A stretch of DNA of 64,000 bases, taken from the NCBI RefSeq assembly GCF_023204875.1, contig NZ_CP096247.1, positions 1,736,001 through 1,800,000 on the forward strand, given 5' to 3'. The notes under the pieces are model-generated. The model made no database searches, was not told where the DNA came from, and saw only the letters and a program-made list of their open reading frames with translations. Origin of the DNA: Prevotella sp. E15-22 (GTDB lineage: Bacteria > Bacteroidota > Bacteroidia > Bacteroidales > Bacteroidaceae). Made by a program: the position numbers and the translations under genes. This document shows positions 39,201-47,894 of the stretch, piece after piece (within the stretch, counting starts at the first letter, position 1; each line of letters begins with the position of its first letter).

Positions 39201-39380
39201 GTCCATGATAGTAGTGCGTTCGCCATCCATGATAGTGGTGCGTTCGCCGTCCATGATAGTAGTGCGTTCGCCATCCATGATAGTGGTGCGTTCGCCGTCC
39301 ATAATGGTGGTCTTATCGAGGTCGTCAGACAAATCGCTGTCTCCGCCCATTATCGTCGTTTTTTCGAGATCGTCTGCCAT
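36222..39380 (-). CDS. Membrane Ser/Thr protein kinase with TTIMDGER repeat ladder
   Basis: A 1052-aa Hanks-type kinase. Residues 8-91 carry ten TTIM motifs, eight as perfect TTIMDGER repeats (24-87), then KTMAY, RTMAY and ETTM. The kinase domain (~145-400) has Lys174 (YVLKLY), HKDVKPTN (260-267), DFG (282-284) and AAPE (307-310), so it should be active. A classical Gly-rich loop is not obvious. A long helical region follows, then about five membrane segments from ~870 to the end. The repeats look like autophosphorylation and FHA-docking sites. Starts two bases after the zinc-ribbon gene stop. Confidence 0.93.
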   Translation of the reverse strand: MADDLEKTTIMGGDSDLSDDLDKTTIMDGERTTIMDGERTTIMDGERTTIMDGERTTIMDGERTTIMDGERTTIMDGERTTIMDGERTTIMNDDDDSDKTMAYGSNDSDRTMAYSGGGETTMRPNTDISNDPIDAPTVFNLRGIEYEQTSVLSENTGEAQVFLVKKDGKEYVLKLYYPNFDINKKLMQVVRSFDFEMIVNLIDYGRTYVDGKNRQYELMEYLKGGTLKDVKLHGDFNRFRRLALQAAAALAYCHKSYVLHKDVKPTNYFFRDEDQKELVLGDFGISSLQDAPGKSFRTTQARTPIYAAPEMYTDVIDGVVEITYAADFYSLGMTLFALWLGESPMSTNERTMMKQKNEGRLPRLNELPDRVKQIVQGLTSVNQQTRWGYDEVERWFKGEDVAVDISSPFLRYKSFVVDPERNLIAENVHELVPLLLDNEQLGMNYLYNGRIIQWLEQSGNVKMSTIVKDIVEKKYPNDQHAGLHASCYAMEPTMNYRDVSNEECEDVMAIAMSLLTYQEKYAIMLMNPNDSLFLWLEARGIGDVKRLRKYFDGALDPKVAVLRMIFELDANIPFIAHLPSSSVEEIVHSFGYEDVREDDWHALCDGRLLSWLYSHEDLTICEKVRLLTEKQPFSMSLAYKVLYSIEPFAAYDLKEASTPEKIGALLAHDLIKCQRMSEEELADLMVEYTDPNGRFVFYARQYGWDSLVSEAGRCFDLMSEENRERLGAYDLHTALYRFCCILGNKPVYYLQNGTMLTDGRNLDSKKMPQIRTEIRTGSLMQWMSVFYHEDPSQYFDEEYSYEQELAEWVKALGELDPQQNFYRRYKKAITETEDRIDQVRVEWRTAHYREEICRMSFFVLSGLWALMVLIFGLDDRTYIFRHHIMCIILPLGGMTGVIVAARSYFKGIGAFFSLILGGLGLLTAYLPYYGLNYVNSHFPSLFHLAVLAFTGVYVAVAKLTDFSRDQKLDKKFVNEALAQQDIKTTLLEPLYFAFKTKSQRYKATHFSVLDEIEDHINSLSGESVIHYILWSLLAFVMIFELCLFSPLIVGWK
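39121..39312 (-). repeat. Eight tandem 24-bp units coding TTIMDGER
   Basis: Eight contiguous 24-base units inside the kinase gene. Units differ only at third codon positions (ACC/ACT, GAT/GAC, GAA/GAG, ATC/ATT), so the peptide is perfectly kept while the DNA drifts. In-frame coding repeat with no spacers, hence not CRISPR. Confidence 0.97.
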
Positions 39381-39382
39381 TA

Positions 39383-40306
39383 TTACTTATCGTCCTTGAT
39401 TTCTTGTTTCGAATTATGTCCCAGGATGACCCATGTGCCACCCATCTGAGGCTTAGCGCATCCACAGGGACTGGAGTGAAGCGCCTGCTTATAGTTGCAT
39501 TTCCATGCCAGACGCACACCAGCAGGCTTCTGCGCCATGGCGAAGTTGCGCACCTTAGCGGGCGATTGATGTGGCGGAATGGTCATGCGACTGAGCAGCT
39601 CGGCCAACTGGTCCAGCTTCTTCTGCTTAGCCTCCTGCAATTCCTCCTTGGTGACGCGCTTTTTGTGAGGAGCAGGAATCTCGGGAAACTCCTCGCCCTC
39701 GTCCTCGGCCAGCAGTCGGAGCACACGCTCGCGAAGTCCGTGAAGGTCGTCGCCACGCTCCTTGTCCTGCACCGTCTCGTAGGGCAGCTGCATCTGCAGT
39801 TCGTTGTATTCGTGCGAGAGCGACATCAGCTCCTTGTATTCGGGCAGCTGACGCATCTCGGCCAGAATAGCCTTAGCTTCGGCCGTGAGGGGCTGTCCAC
39901 ACTGTTTGCAGAAAGAGAAGTCGTTCAGTGTATGACAGGCCGGACACACGATGCCGCCACGAGGCATGCCGCACTGCGGACAATAGCCATCGTTGATATT
40001 AAAGTCGGCACCACAGAAAGAGCAAACGTCCTGACGGATGTAGTGGTGACACACCTCACAGTAATCAGCGTCGGGGTCAATCTCGCTACCACAGTTAGGA
40101 CATGTAGCCATATGCAGTGGTTCGCCACACGACGCACAGAACTGAGCCTCGGGCTCGTTCACGGTGCCGCATTTAGGACACACCACACCATTGGCAGCAT
40201 CGTCTTGCATCATCATCTGCTGCTGCATCATGGGTTGTTCGCGCTGCATCTGCAGTTCGCGTTCCCTTTGTATCTGGTCTGAAAACACGGGTCTTTCTTC
40301 TGTCAT
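39383..40306 (-). CDS. Four-zinc-ribbon protein
   Basis: A 307-aa soluble protein. A Gln/Met-rich start (MQREQPMMQQQMMMQ) is followed by four zinc ribbons in series between about 42 and 142: CPKC/CASC, CPNC/CEVC, CSFC/CPQC and CPAC/CKQC. Next is a charged helical part, then a C-terminal stretch with HSSPCGCAKPQMGGTWV. No enzyme motif. First gene of the kinase cluster, just after a consensus promoter. Likely an assembly or adaptor protein for the module. Confidence 0.85.
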   Translation of the reverse strand: MTEERPVFSDQIQRERELQMQREQPMMQQQMMMQDDAANGVVCPKCGTVNEPEAQFCASCGEPLHMATCPNCGSEIDPDADYCEVCHHYIRQDVCSFCGADFNINDGYCPQCGMPRGGIVCPACHTLNDFSFCKQCGQPLTAEAKAILAEMRQLPEYKELMSLSHEYNELQMQLPYETVQDKERGDDLHGLRERVLRLLAEDEGEEFPEIPAPHKKRVTKEELQEAKQKKLDQLAELLSRMTIPPHQSPAKVRNFAMAQKPAGVRLAWKCNYKQALHSSPCGCAKPQMGGTWVILGHNSKQEIKDDK

Positions 40307-40337
40307 TTTCGGTTAATCATTGATGAAATTAATGCTG

Positions 40338-40369
40338 CAAAGATACAAATTGTTTGTGATATCTGCAAA
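40338..40369 (-). promoter_or_regulatory. Promoter of the zinc-ribbon/kinase/AAA/FHA/PP2C cluster
   Basis: On the minus strand TTTG (40369-40366), 20-base spacer, TATCTTTG (40345-40338): exact consensus. It lies 31 bases before the first ATG. No other consensus promoter was recognised before metA, so metA, the U32 gene and the last lipoprotein may depend on it. Confidence 0.85.
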
Positions 40370-40407
40370 TAATCACATAAAAAACTTTCGTTCAGTTATT
40401 TATTTTC

Positions 40408-40458
40408 AAAGAAAAGCCCGCAAACAGGCTGACTGCGAGGAGTCAACCTGCCTACGGG
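40408..40458 (-). terminator. Terminator of the M13 peptidase gene
   Basis: On the minus strand an 18-bp stem (several G-U pairs; 40458-40441 with 40434-40417) with a six-base loop, followed by CTTTTCTTTG. Faces the promoter of the kinase cluster, isolating the two minus-strand units. Confidence 0.85.
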
Positions 40459-40489
40459 TATTTCATTTTTCCTTAACAGAACCGGGTGC

Positions 40490-42529
40490 TTACCAGAGAG
40501 GCAGACGCTGGTCCTTGGGGATGAACATCTTGTCGCCCTCCTTCACGCCGAAGGCCTCGTACCACGCATCGATATGAGGCAGTGCGCCATTGACGCGCCA
40601 GCGGCCCAGCGAGTGAGGATCGCTCTTGGTGCGGTTGCGGATTTCGGCCTCGGTGATATTACCAGCCCACACGCCAGCATAAGCCAGGAAGAAGCGCTGG
40701 TCGGCGGTGAGTCCGTCGATGACGGGCAGCGGATTGTTCTTTGTAGCGTTCTTATAAGCAGCATAGGCCACCATCAGACCGCCGTGGTCGGCCAGGTTCT
40801 CGCCCAGTGTCAGTCTTCCGTTAGCGTTGAGGTCGGGCAGCACCTTGATGGCCGAGAAGAAGTCGGCATACTTGTCGGTGCGTGTCTTAAACTGCTCACC
40901 GTCGGAAGCGGCCCACCAGTCGTGCATATTGCCGTCCTTATCGAACTGACGACCCTGATCGTCGAAGCCGTGGGTCATCTCGTGACCGATAACCACGCCG
41001 ATGGCACCATAGTTGAAAGCATCGTCGGCCTCCATATCGAAGAAGGGACGCTGCAGGATGCCGGCAGGGAAGCAGATCTCGTTGGTGGTGGGGTTATAGT
41101 AGGCGTTCACCGTCTGAGGATTCATATACCAGTCGTCGTTGTCAACGGGCTTGCCAGCGGTGTGCTCAATCTCGTAGTCGTTCCAGAACTTGCGGCAGGC
41201 CAGCATATTCTCGTAGTACGACTTCTTGGGGTCGATCTCAAGCTTTGTCATGTCGATCCACTTGTCGGGATAGCCCACCTTCACATAGAACGTGTTCAAC
41301 TTCAACAGGGCGTTCACCTTTGTCGAGTCAGACATCCAGTCCTGTGCAGCAATGCGCTCGCCAAGGGCAATCTGCAGGTTCTTGATGAGCTTCGTCATGC
41401 GCTCCTTGGCAGCAGCGGGGAAGTACTTCTCAACATAGATGCGACCCAGGGCCTGACCCATCTGAGCCTCCACCTGACTGGTGGCACGGCGCCATGCAGG
41501 ATGATCCTGCTTGCGACCCGACATCACCTTGCCGAAGAACTCGAAGTTGGCCTCGCGAACGGCGTTGTTCAAGCAGCCCGTAGAGCTCATGATGACGCTC
41601 CACTCCATCACGTCGCGATAGGTGGCGGGCTTCATCGTGGCCAGAATCTTGTTGGCGCCCTCCATGAAGGCAGGCTGACCAACAACCATCTCCTGCATAA
41701 ACTCGCTCTTCAGTCCCTGGGCGTTCATCACCTGCTCCAACTTCAGGTTGGGATACTTCTCGGTAAACTCCTTCAGGGTCATCTTGTTGTAGTTGGCCTG
41801 AGGGTCGCGAAGCTCGGTGCGACTCTTCGAAATCTTGGCCAGAGCCAGCTCCAGGGCAAAGATGTTCTTCATCTTCTTCGTGGCAGCAGCCTTACTGAAG
41901 CCATAAACCTGAAACATCCTGACAATGTGCTTCTTATACTCGTTACGAATCTTGGTAGTGGCCTCGTCGTTCTCGAGGTAATAGTCCTTCATGCCGAGGG
42001 TCAAACCGCCCTGCTGAACGTTTAGGATATTCTGCGTAGCGTTCTTCTCGTCGGCACCCATGCCGGCACCATAGAACTCGGTGTTGCCATACTTGGCCAT
42101 CTCCAGCTGGATGGCAAACAGCTGCTTCATGGTCTTGGCCTGCTCGAGGGCCTTCAAACGGGCCACAACGGGCTGGATGCCCTCCTTCTCGCGGCGCACA
42201 GAGTCCATGGCCAACTTATAGAGGTCGGACAGTTTCTGCTCGATGCTTCCCTTGGCATAAGTGTTGTTCAGCAGTTCGCTCAGGATGCCGTTGATGCGTT
42301 TGTTATTCTCCTCGCCCAGACGGTCGAAAGAGCCGTAGCGCGAATAGGCGGCTGGCAGGGGGTTCTGCTTCATCCATCCGCCACAGGCGTACTCATAGAA
42401 ATCGTCGGCGGGCTTCACTGATGTGTCCAGATCACCCTTTGAAAGGCCCGAACCCAATGGCTTCTGAGCCATGGTTCCAAGCGACATTGATGTCAATGCC
42501 ATAACAGTAAAAAATGTTTTGAGTTTCAT
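40490..42529 (-). CDS. M13-family zinc metallopeptidase (PepO/neprilysin-like)
   Basis: A 679-aa exported endopeptidase (gluzincin). Signal MKLKTFFTVMALTSMSLGTMAQ; the substrate-binding motif NAYYNP (about 475-480), zinc site IGHEMTHGFDDQG (HExxH about 516-520), GENLADHGG (third ligand Glu) and a C-terminal ending in RLPLW, as M13 enzymes end in CxVW-like motifs. I use the ATG at 42529; a TTG start at 42550 would add seven residues before the signal. 28 bases after the ABC-F stop, so probably co-transcribed. Confidence 0.94.
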   Translation of the reverse strand: MKLKTFFTVMALTSMSLGTMAQKPLGSGLSKGDLDTSVKPADDFYEYACGGWMKQNPLPAAYSRYGSFDRLGEENNKRINGILSELLNNTYAKGSIEQKLSDLYKLAMDSVRREKEGIQPVVARLKALEQAKTMKQLFAIQLEMAKYGNTEFYGAGMGADEKNATQNILNVQQGGLTLGMKDYYLENDEATTKIRNEYKKHIVRMFQVYGFSKAAATKKMKNIFALELALAKISKSRTELRDPQANYNKMTLKEFTEKYPNLKLEQVMNAQGLKSEFMQEMVVGQPAFMEGANKILATMKPATYRDVMEWSVIMSSTGCLNNAVREANFEFFGKVMSGRKQDHPAWRRATSQVEAQMGQALGRIYVEKYFPAAAKERMTKLIKNLQIALGERIAAQDWMSDSTKVNALLKLNTFYVKVGYPDKWIDMTKLEIDPKKSYYENMLACRKFWNDYEIEHTAGKPVDNDDWYMNPQTVNAYYNPTTNEICFPAGILQRPFFDMEADDAFNYGAIGVVIGHEMTHGFDDQGRQFDKDGNMHDWWAASDGEQFKTRTDKYADFFSAIKVLPDLNANGRLTLGENLADHGGLMVAYAAYKNATKNNPLPVIDGLTADQRFFLAYAGVWAGNITEAEIRNRTKSDPHSLGRWRVNGALPHIDAWYEAFGVKEGDKMFIPKDQRLPLW

Positions 42530-42557
42530 TGTATGATTTGTGTTGCACAAAAATTGA

Positions 42558-44543
<1,986 letters not shown>

Positions 44544-44573
44544 ATTCGCTTTCTCTGTCTTTCAAATACGATG

Positions 44574-44605
44574 CAAAGGTACAAAAAATTTCTGAAATAT
44601 GCAAA
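44574..44605 (-). promoter_or_regulatory. Promoter of the ABC-F gene
   Basis: On the minus strand TTTG (44605-44602), 20-base spacer, TACCTTTG (44581-44574): exact consensus, leader about 25 bases. Confidence 0.85.
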
Positions 44606-44695
44606 TTTTAGGGCGAACATGGGGCCCTTTTTACACAAAAACATCACATACGCGCGAAATAAACATCACACATCCACTCCCTCACCCTCACATTT

Positions 44696-44882
44696 GCCAC
44701 AATGTAACAATATAACATTATAACATTAAGCACATTTCAAGGTGTCAGACACAGATACCCTGCATCATTATGCTAAATTATTATATATATTATAATATAT
44801 ATAATAATTTAACTGATAATACACCAACACCCGCAACTCCTTAGTGTGATACTGTTATACTGTTACAATGTTACACTGTGGC
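44696..44882. repeat. Nested inverted repeat with 38-bp central palindrome
   Basis: Outer arms 44696-44727 and 44851-44882 match 27 of 32 positions as inverted repeats. Between them lies the perfect palindrome 44774-44811, all A/T. The left arm also has short direct words ATAACATT repeated in tandem. Not followed by a T-run in either direction, so not a simple terminator. Confidence 0.85.
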
Positions 44883-44927
44883 ATTTTCACTTCTTTGCAA
44901 ATTTTTACGCAAAAACAGTCGCCCATT

Positions 44928-44959
44928 TTTGGATAGTTCAAAATAATTCCGTACCTTTG
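44928..44959 (+). promoter_or_regulatory. Promoter of mazG
   Basis: TTTG (44928-44931), 20-base spacer, TACCTTTG (44952-44959): exact consensus, about 30-base leader. Confidence 0.85.
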
Positions 44960-44994
44960 CAGTATCATATTCGCAACATTTTTTAAACGCAAGA

Positions 44995-45861
44995 ATGCAT
45001 ACAAGAGAAGAACAGATGAAGGCCTTCGGACGCCTGTTGGACGTGCTGGACCAACTGAGAGAGAAATGTCCGTGGGACAAGAAGCAGACCAACGAGAGCC
45101 TGAGGCCGAACACCATCGAGGAGACCTTTGAGCTCTGCGACGCGCTGGGTCGCGACGACCAGCACGAAATCATGAAGGAACTGGGCGACGTGCTGATGCA
45201 TGTGTGCTTCTATGCCAAGATCGGTGCGGAGAAGGGCGAGTTCGACATGGCCGACGTGCTGAACCGACAGGCCGACAAACTCATCTTCCGACACCCGCAC
45301 ATCTATCACCCCTCGCAGGTGGGTGCTCCCGAACCGAAACCGCTGCCCTACGGCGAGGACAACAGCGAGCGCGAGTTTGCCAACGCCAAGACCTCGGAGC
45401 AGGTGCTGCAGAACTGGGAGCAGATAAAACTGAAGGAGAAGGACGGCAACAAGAGTGTCCTCTCGGGCGTGCCCGCCGCCCTACCCTCGCTCATCAAGGC
45501 CTACCGCATTCAGGACAAGGCGCGCAACGTGGGGTTCGACTGGCAGAAACGCGAGGATGTATGGCAGAAGGTGCACGAGGAACTGGGCGAGTTGGAGGCA
45601 GAACTGGCGCGAGAGGACAAGGAGCGGTCGACCGACGAGCTGGGCGACTTCCTCTTCTCGGTGATCAACGCCGCCCGTCTCTATCACCTCAACCCCGACA
45701 ATGCCCTGGAGCGCACCAACCGCAAGTTCATCAGTCGCTTCAACTATATCGAGGAGCACTCTATCAAGGCCGGAAAGCCGCTCACCGAGATGTCGCTCGA
45801 GGAGATGGACGCCCTCTGGAACGAGGCTAAGCGCTTCGAGAAAAACTGCGAAAAAGAATAA
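44995..45861 (+). CDS. mazG: Nucleoside triphosphate pyrophosphohydrolase MazG
   Basis: A 288-aa all-alpha NTP-PPase with two MazG repeats. CPWDKKQTNESLRPNTIEE, with EETFELCDAL and ELGDVLMHVCFYA (metal-binding Glu/Asp), and a second repeat EELGELEAELAREDKERSTD with DELGDFLFSVINAARL. It hydrolyses NTPs to NMP and pyrophosphate, cleaning the pool or lowering ppGpp. G/C-rich codon use. Confidence 0.95.
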   Translation: MHTREEQMKAFGRLLDVLDQLREKCPWDKKQTNESLRPNTIEETFELCDALGRDDQHEIMKELGDVLMHVCFYAKIGAEKGEFDMADVLNRQADKLIFRHPHIYHPSQVGAPEPKPLPYGEDNSEREFANAKTSEQVLQNWEQIKLKEKDGNKSVLSGVPAALPSLIKAYRIQDKARNVGFDWQKREDVWQKVHEELGELEAELAREDKERSTDELGDFLFSVINAARLYHLNPDNALERTNRKFISRFNYIEEHSIKAGKPLTEMSLEEMDALWNEAKRFEKNCEKE

Positions 45862-45895
45862 CATTAATCAATATAACTTAGAACTACCTGAAAAG

Positions 45896-46558
45896 ATGAA
45901 AAAACTACTTTTTCCTATCATCGCACTGGCACTGCTGACGGCCTGTAAGGGCGGCAACCAGCAACAAACCGCTGACAACAACGACGAACAAGAGATAGAG
46001 TATGCCTATCGTGACTCGACCATCTATGGCTTCTGTGGCGAGGGCTCGGCCATGAACACGCTGCAACTGATCACCGACACGGGCGACACCATCAACGTGA
46101 GCGTCACCAGGGCGCGCGACATGGACAAGGTGTTCGGCGGCTATGCCGTGGGCGACGAGTTGGCCATCCTCGTCAACAAGGACACCACGGAGGCTACAAT
46201 GGTGATAAACAAAAGCATGCTGCACGGCGAATGGATCATGCCGAACCCCATCGACGGCAGCTCGGAAACGGGCATCCGCATCCTGCGCGGCGGACTGGCC
46301 GAGAGCATCGAGCAGAGCAGCATCGTATATAAGTCGTGGCGCATCATCAACGGACAGATGCAGGTGCAGGCCACGCGCGAGGACGGCATCGACATGGAGG
46401 AGTATATGCTGTTCAACTTCGTAAAACTGACGCCCGACTCGCTGGTGATCCGCGACGAGGATGACACTTACGAATATACGCATCCAACGCCCGACGACGA
46501 CGAATTGGAGGATGGCGTGAACTACGACTCGGGCGACGAAAGTGATTATAAAATTTAA
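45896..46558 (+). CDS. Hypothetical lipoprotein
   Basis: A 220-aa lipoprotein: MKKLLFPIIALALLTAC, lipid Cys 17, then an acidic Gln-rich linker and a beta-rich domain (STIYGFCGEGSAMNTLQLIT). The C-terminal tail is highly acidic (PDDDELEDGVNYDSGDES). I use the ATG at 45896, 34 bases after mazG; the longer frame-open stretch from 45701 overlaps mazG and is not coding. A lipocalin-like domain is possible from the beta pattern but not established. Confidence 0.75.
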   Translation: MKKLLFPIIALALLTACKGGNQQQTADNNDEQEIEYAYRDSTIYGFCGEGSAMNTLQLITDTGDTINVSVTRARDMDKVFGGYAVGDELAILVNKDTTEATMVINKSMLHGEWIMPNPIDGSSETGIRILRGGLAESIEQSSIVYKSWRIINGQMQVQATREDGIDMEEYMLFNFVKLTPDSLVIRDEDDTYEYTHPTPDDDELEDGVNYDSGDESDYKI

Positions 46559-46578
46559 GACAAAACGGACCACAATTA

Positions 46579-47496
46579 ATGGAACCATTTCGCGTACATA
46601 TCCTGGGCTGCGGAAGTGCCCTGCCCACCACTCGCCACCTGCCGTCAATGCAGGTCGTGGAGTGTCGCGGCAAACTGTTTATGGTGGACTGCGGCGAGGG
46701 GGCGCAACTGCAACTGCGACGCTCGCAACTGTCGTTCGAGAAGGTGGGTCACATCTTCATCTCGCATCTTCACGGCGACCACTGCTTCGGACTCATCGGA
46801 CTGCTCTCTACCTTCGGACTGCTGGGGCGTACGGCCACTATCCATGTGCATGCACCGGCCGAGATGGAGCCTATGCTCAAGGCGCAGTTGGACCTTTTCT
46901 TCAACTACGACATCGGCTATAAGATTGAGTTCCATGCCGTCGACACCACCAAGCATCAGGTTATCTACGAAGACCGCTCGCTCAGTGTCGAGTCCATCCC
47001 ATTGGACCACCGCATGCCCTGCGCTGGCTTCCTCTTCCGCGAAAAACCCACACTGCCTCACATCCGTCGCGAGATGATTGACATGTACGGCATCCCCGTG
47101 TCGCAAATCAACAACATCAAGGCCGGACAGGGCTACACGTTGCCCGACGGTACCGAGATTCCGCACGAACGACTGGTGACGCCTGCCGACAAGCCGCGCT
47201 CCTATGCCTACTGCTCGGACACGCGCTACATGCCTCGTCTGCACGAGATGCTCGAGGGCATCAGCACGCTCTATCACGAGAGCACCTACGCCAACGACAA
47301 AGAAGACGGAGCTCAGAAATACTTCCACAGCACGGCTCGACAGGCGGCCACGGTGGCTCGCGACGCCCACGTGGGCAAGCTGCTGCTGGGCCACTTCAGC
47401 GCTCGATATACAGACGAGAATATCCTGCTGAACGAGGCTAAGGAGGTGTTCGAAAACGCTTATCTCACGGCCGAAATGAAGGTTTTCGACGTGTAA
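46579..47496 (+). CDS. rnz: Ribonuclease Z
   Basis: A 305-aa MBL-fold endonuclease that cuts the 3' trailer of tRNA precursors lacking CCA. LGCGSALPTT opening, metal site ISHLHGDHCFGL (HxHxDH, about 61-66), the LDHRMPCAGFLF segment, and HESTYANDKED with a C-terminal LLGHFSARYTDE. All ligands present. Lies 20 bases after the lipoprotein gene. It would be needed for tRNAs without encoded CCA such as the tRNA-Arg in this window. Confidence 0.94.
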   Translation: MEPFRVHILGCGSALPTTRHLPSMQVVECRGKLFMVDCGEGAQLQLRRSQLSFEKVGHIFISHLHGDHCFGLIGLLSTFGLLGRTATIHVHAPAEMEPMLKAQLDLFFNYDIGYKIEFHAVDTTKHQVIYEDRSLSVESIPLDHRMPCAGFLFREKPTLPHIRREMIDMYGIPVSQINNIKAGQGYTLPDGTEIPHERLVTPADKPRSYAYCSDTRYMPRLHEMLEGISTLYHESTYANDKEDGAQKYFHSTARQAATVARDAHVGKLLLGHFSARYTDENILLNEAKEVFENAYLTAEMKVFDV

Positions 47497-47517
47497 TCTG
47501 AAAAAACAGGGAAAATA

Positions 47518-47549
47518 TTTGGAGGTTTCAAGGATTTTCTATATCTTTG
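47518..47549 (+). promoter_or_regulatory. Promoter of the small CTD protein and L,D-transpeptidase
   Basis: TTTG (47518-47521), 20-base spacer, TATCTTTG (47542-47549): exact consensus, ATG 27 bases further on. Confidence 0.85.
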
Positions 47550-47576
47550 CCACCAAATAGAATAAAGGAAACGCTT

Positions 47577-47894
47577 ATGCAAAAGAAACTACTCATAATA
47601 GCCGCCGCCATGCTAATCGGAATGGGTGTTCAGGCCTATGCTGCCACGAACACGGTTACCGAACTGGGCATCGCCGAGCAAGTTGAGGAGAACGCCCCCA
47701 CTATAAAAATCCAGAACAAGAGCGTAACCGTACAAGATGCCCAAGGCATGACACTTGAAATCATGTCGCTCACGGGCAAGGCCATTGCAGCCTACAAAAT
47801 CGAAGGACCTTCACAGCGCATTGAACTCAACCTGGCCAAAGGATGTTACATTCTGAAAGTTGGAAAAACAGTACGCAAGGTCACATTGCGTTAA
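47577..47894 (+). CDS. Small exported protein resembling a T9SS type A sorting domain
   Basis: A 105-aa protein: signal peptide KKLLIIAAAMLIGMGVQAYA, about 25 linker residues, then a ~60-residue domain with the pattern of C-terminal sorting domains (LEIMSLTGKAIAAYKI ... LNLAKGCYILKVGKTVRKV). Nothing else is attached, so there is no cargo domain. Its last 52 bases overlap the start of the L,D-transpeptidase gene in another frame. Use of type IX secretion is inference; the domain could also be a free beta-sandwich. Confidence 0.75.
   Translation: MQKKLLIIAAAMLIGMGVQAYAATNTVTELGIAEQVEENAPTIKIQNKSVTVQDAQGMTLEIMSLTGKAIAAYKIEGPSQRIELNLAKGCYILKVGKTVRKVTLR

Larger units (their letters stand above)
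44544..44994. other. 450-base divergent intergenic region (ABC-F / mazG)
   Basis: Contains a consensus promoter facing each way, a 38-bp perfect palindrome at 44774-44811, and longer imperfect arms at 44696-44727 and 44851-44882 (27 of 32 bases complementary). No ORF or tRNA-like fold recognised. Confidence 0.8.

Noticed and set aside
39121..39312. CRISPR-like array
   Set aside because: Units are contiguous 24-mers without spacers and in frame with a kinase gene; no cas genes nearby.
39079..39399. Plus-strand ORF of 106 aa made of VRSPSMIV repeats
   Set aside because: It is the exact antisense of the kinase's TTIMDGER array. The synonymous drift pattern fits the minus-strand frame, not this one.
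31482..40306. Type VI or ESX-like secretion locus
   Set aside because: Kinase, FHA and PP2C resemble T6SS regulators and the AAA resembles EccA, but no sheath, tube, membrane-complex, WXG100 or FtsK-type genes are present.
40574..42025. Plus-strand ORF of 483 aa opposite the M13 peptidase
   Set aside because: Long antisense open frames are expected in G/C-rich coding sequence; the minus strand carries a complete, motif-rich peptidase.
44774..44811. Terminator or replication origin at the palindrome
   Set aside because: No T-run in either direction and both flanking genes point away; no DnaA-box cluster or origin-linked genes seen.
45701..45895. N-terminal extension of the lipoprotein into mazG
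   Set aside because: The extra Ser/Arg-rich sequence is a frame shadow of mazG; the lipobox signal starts cleanly at 45896.
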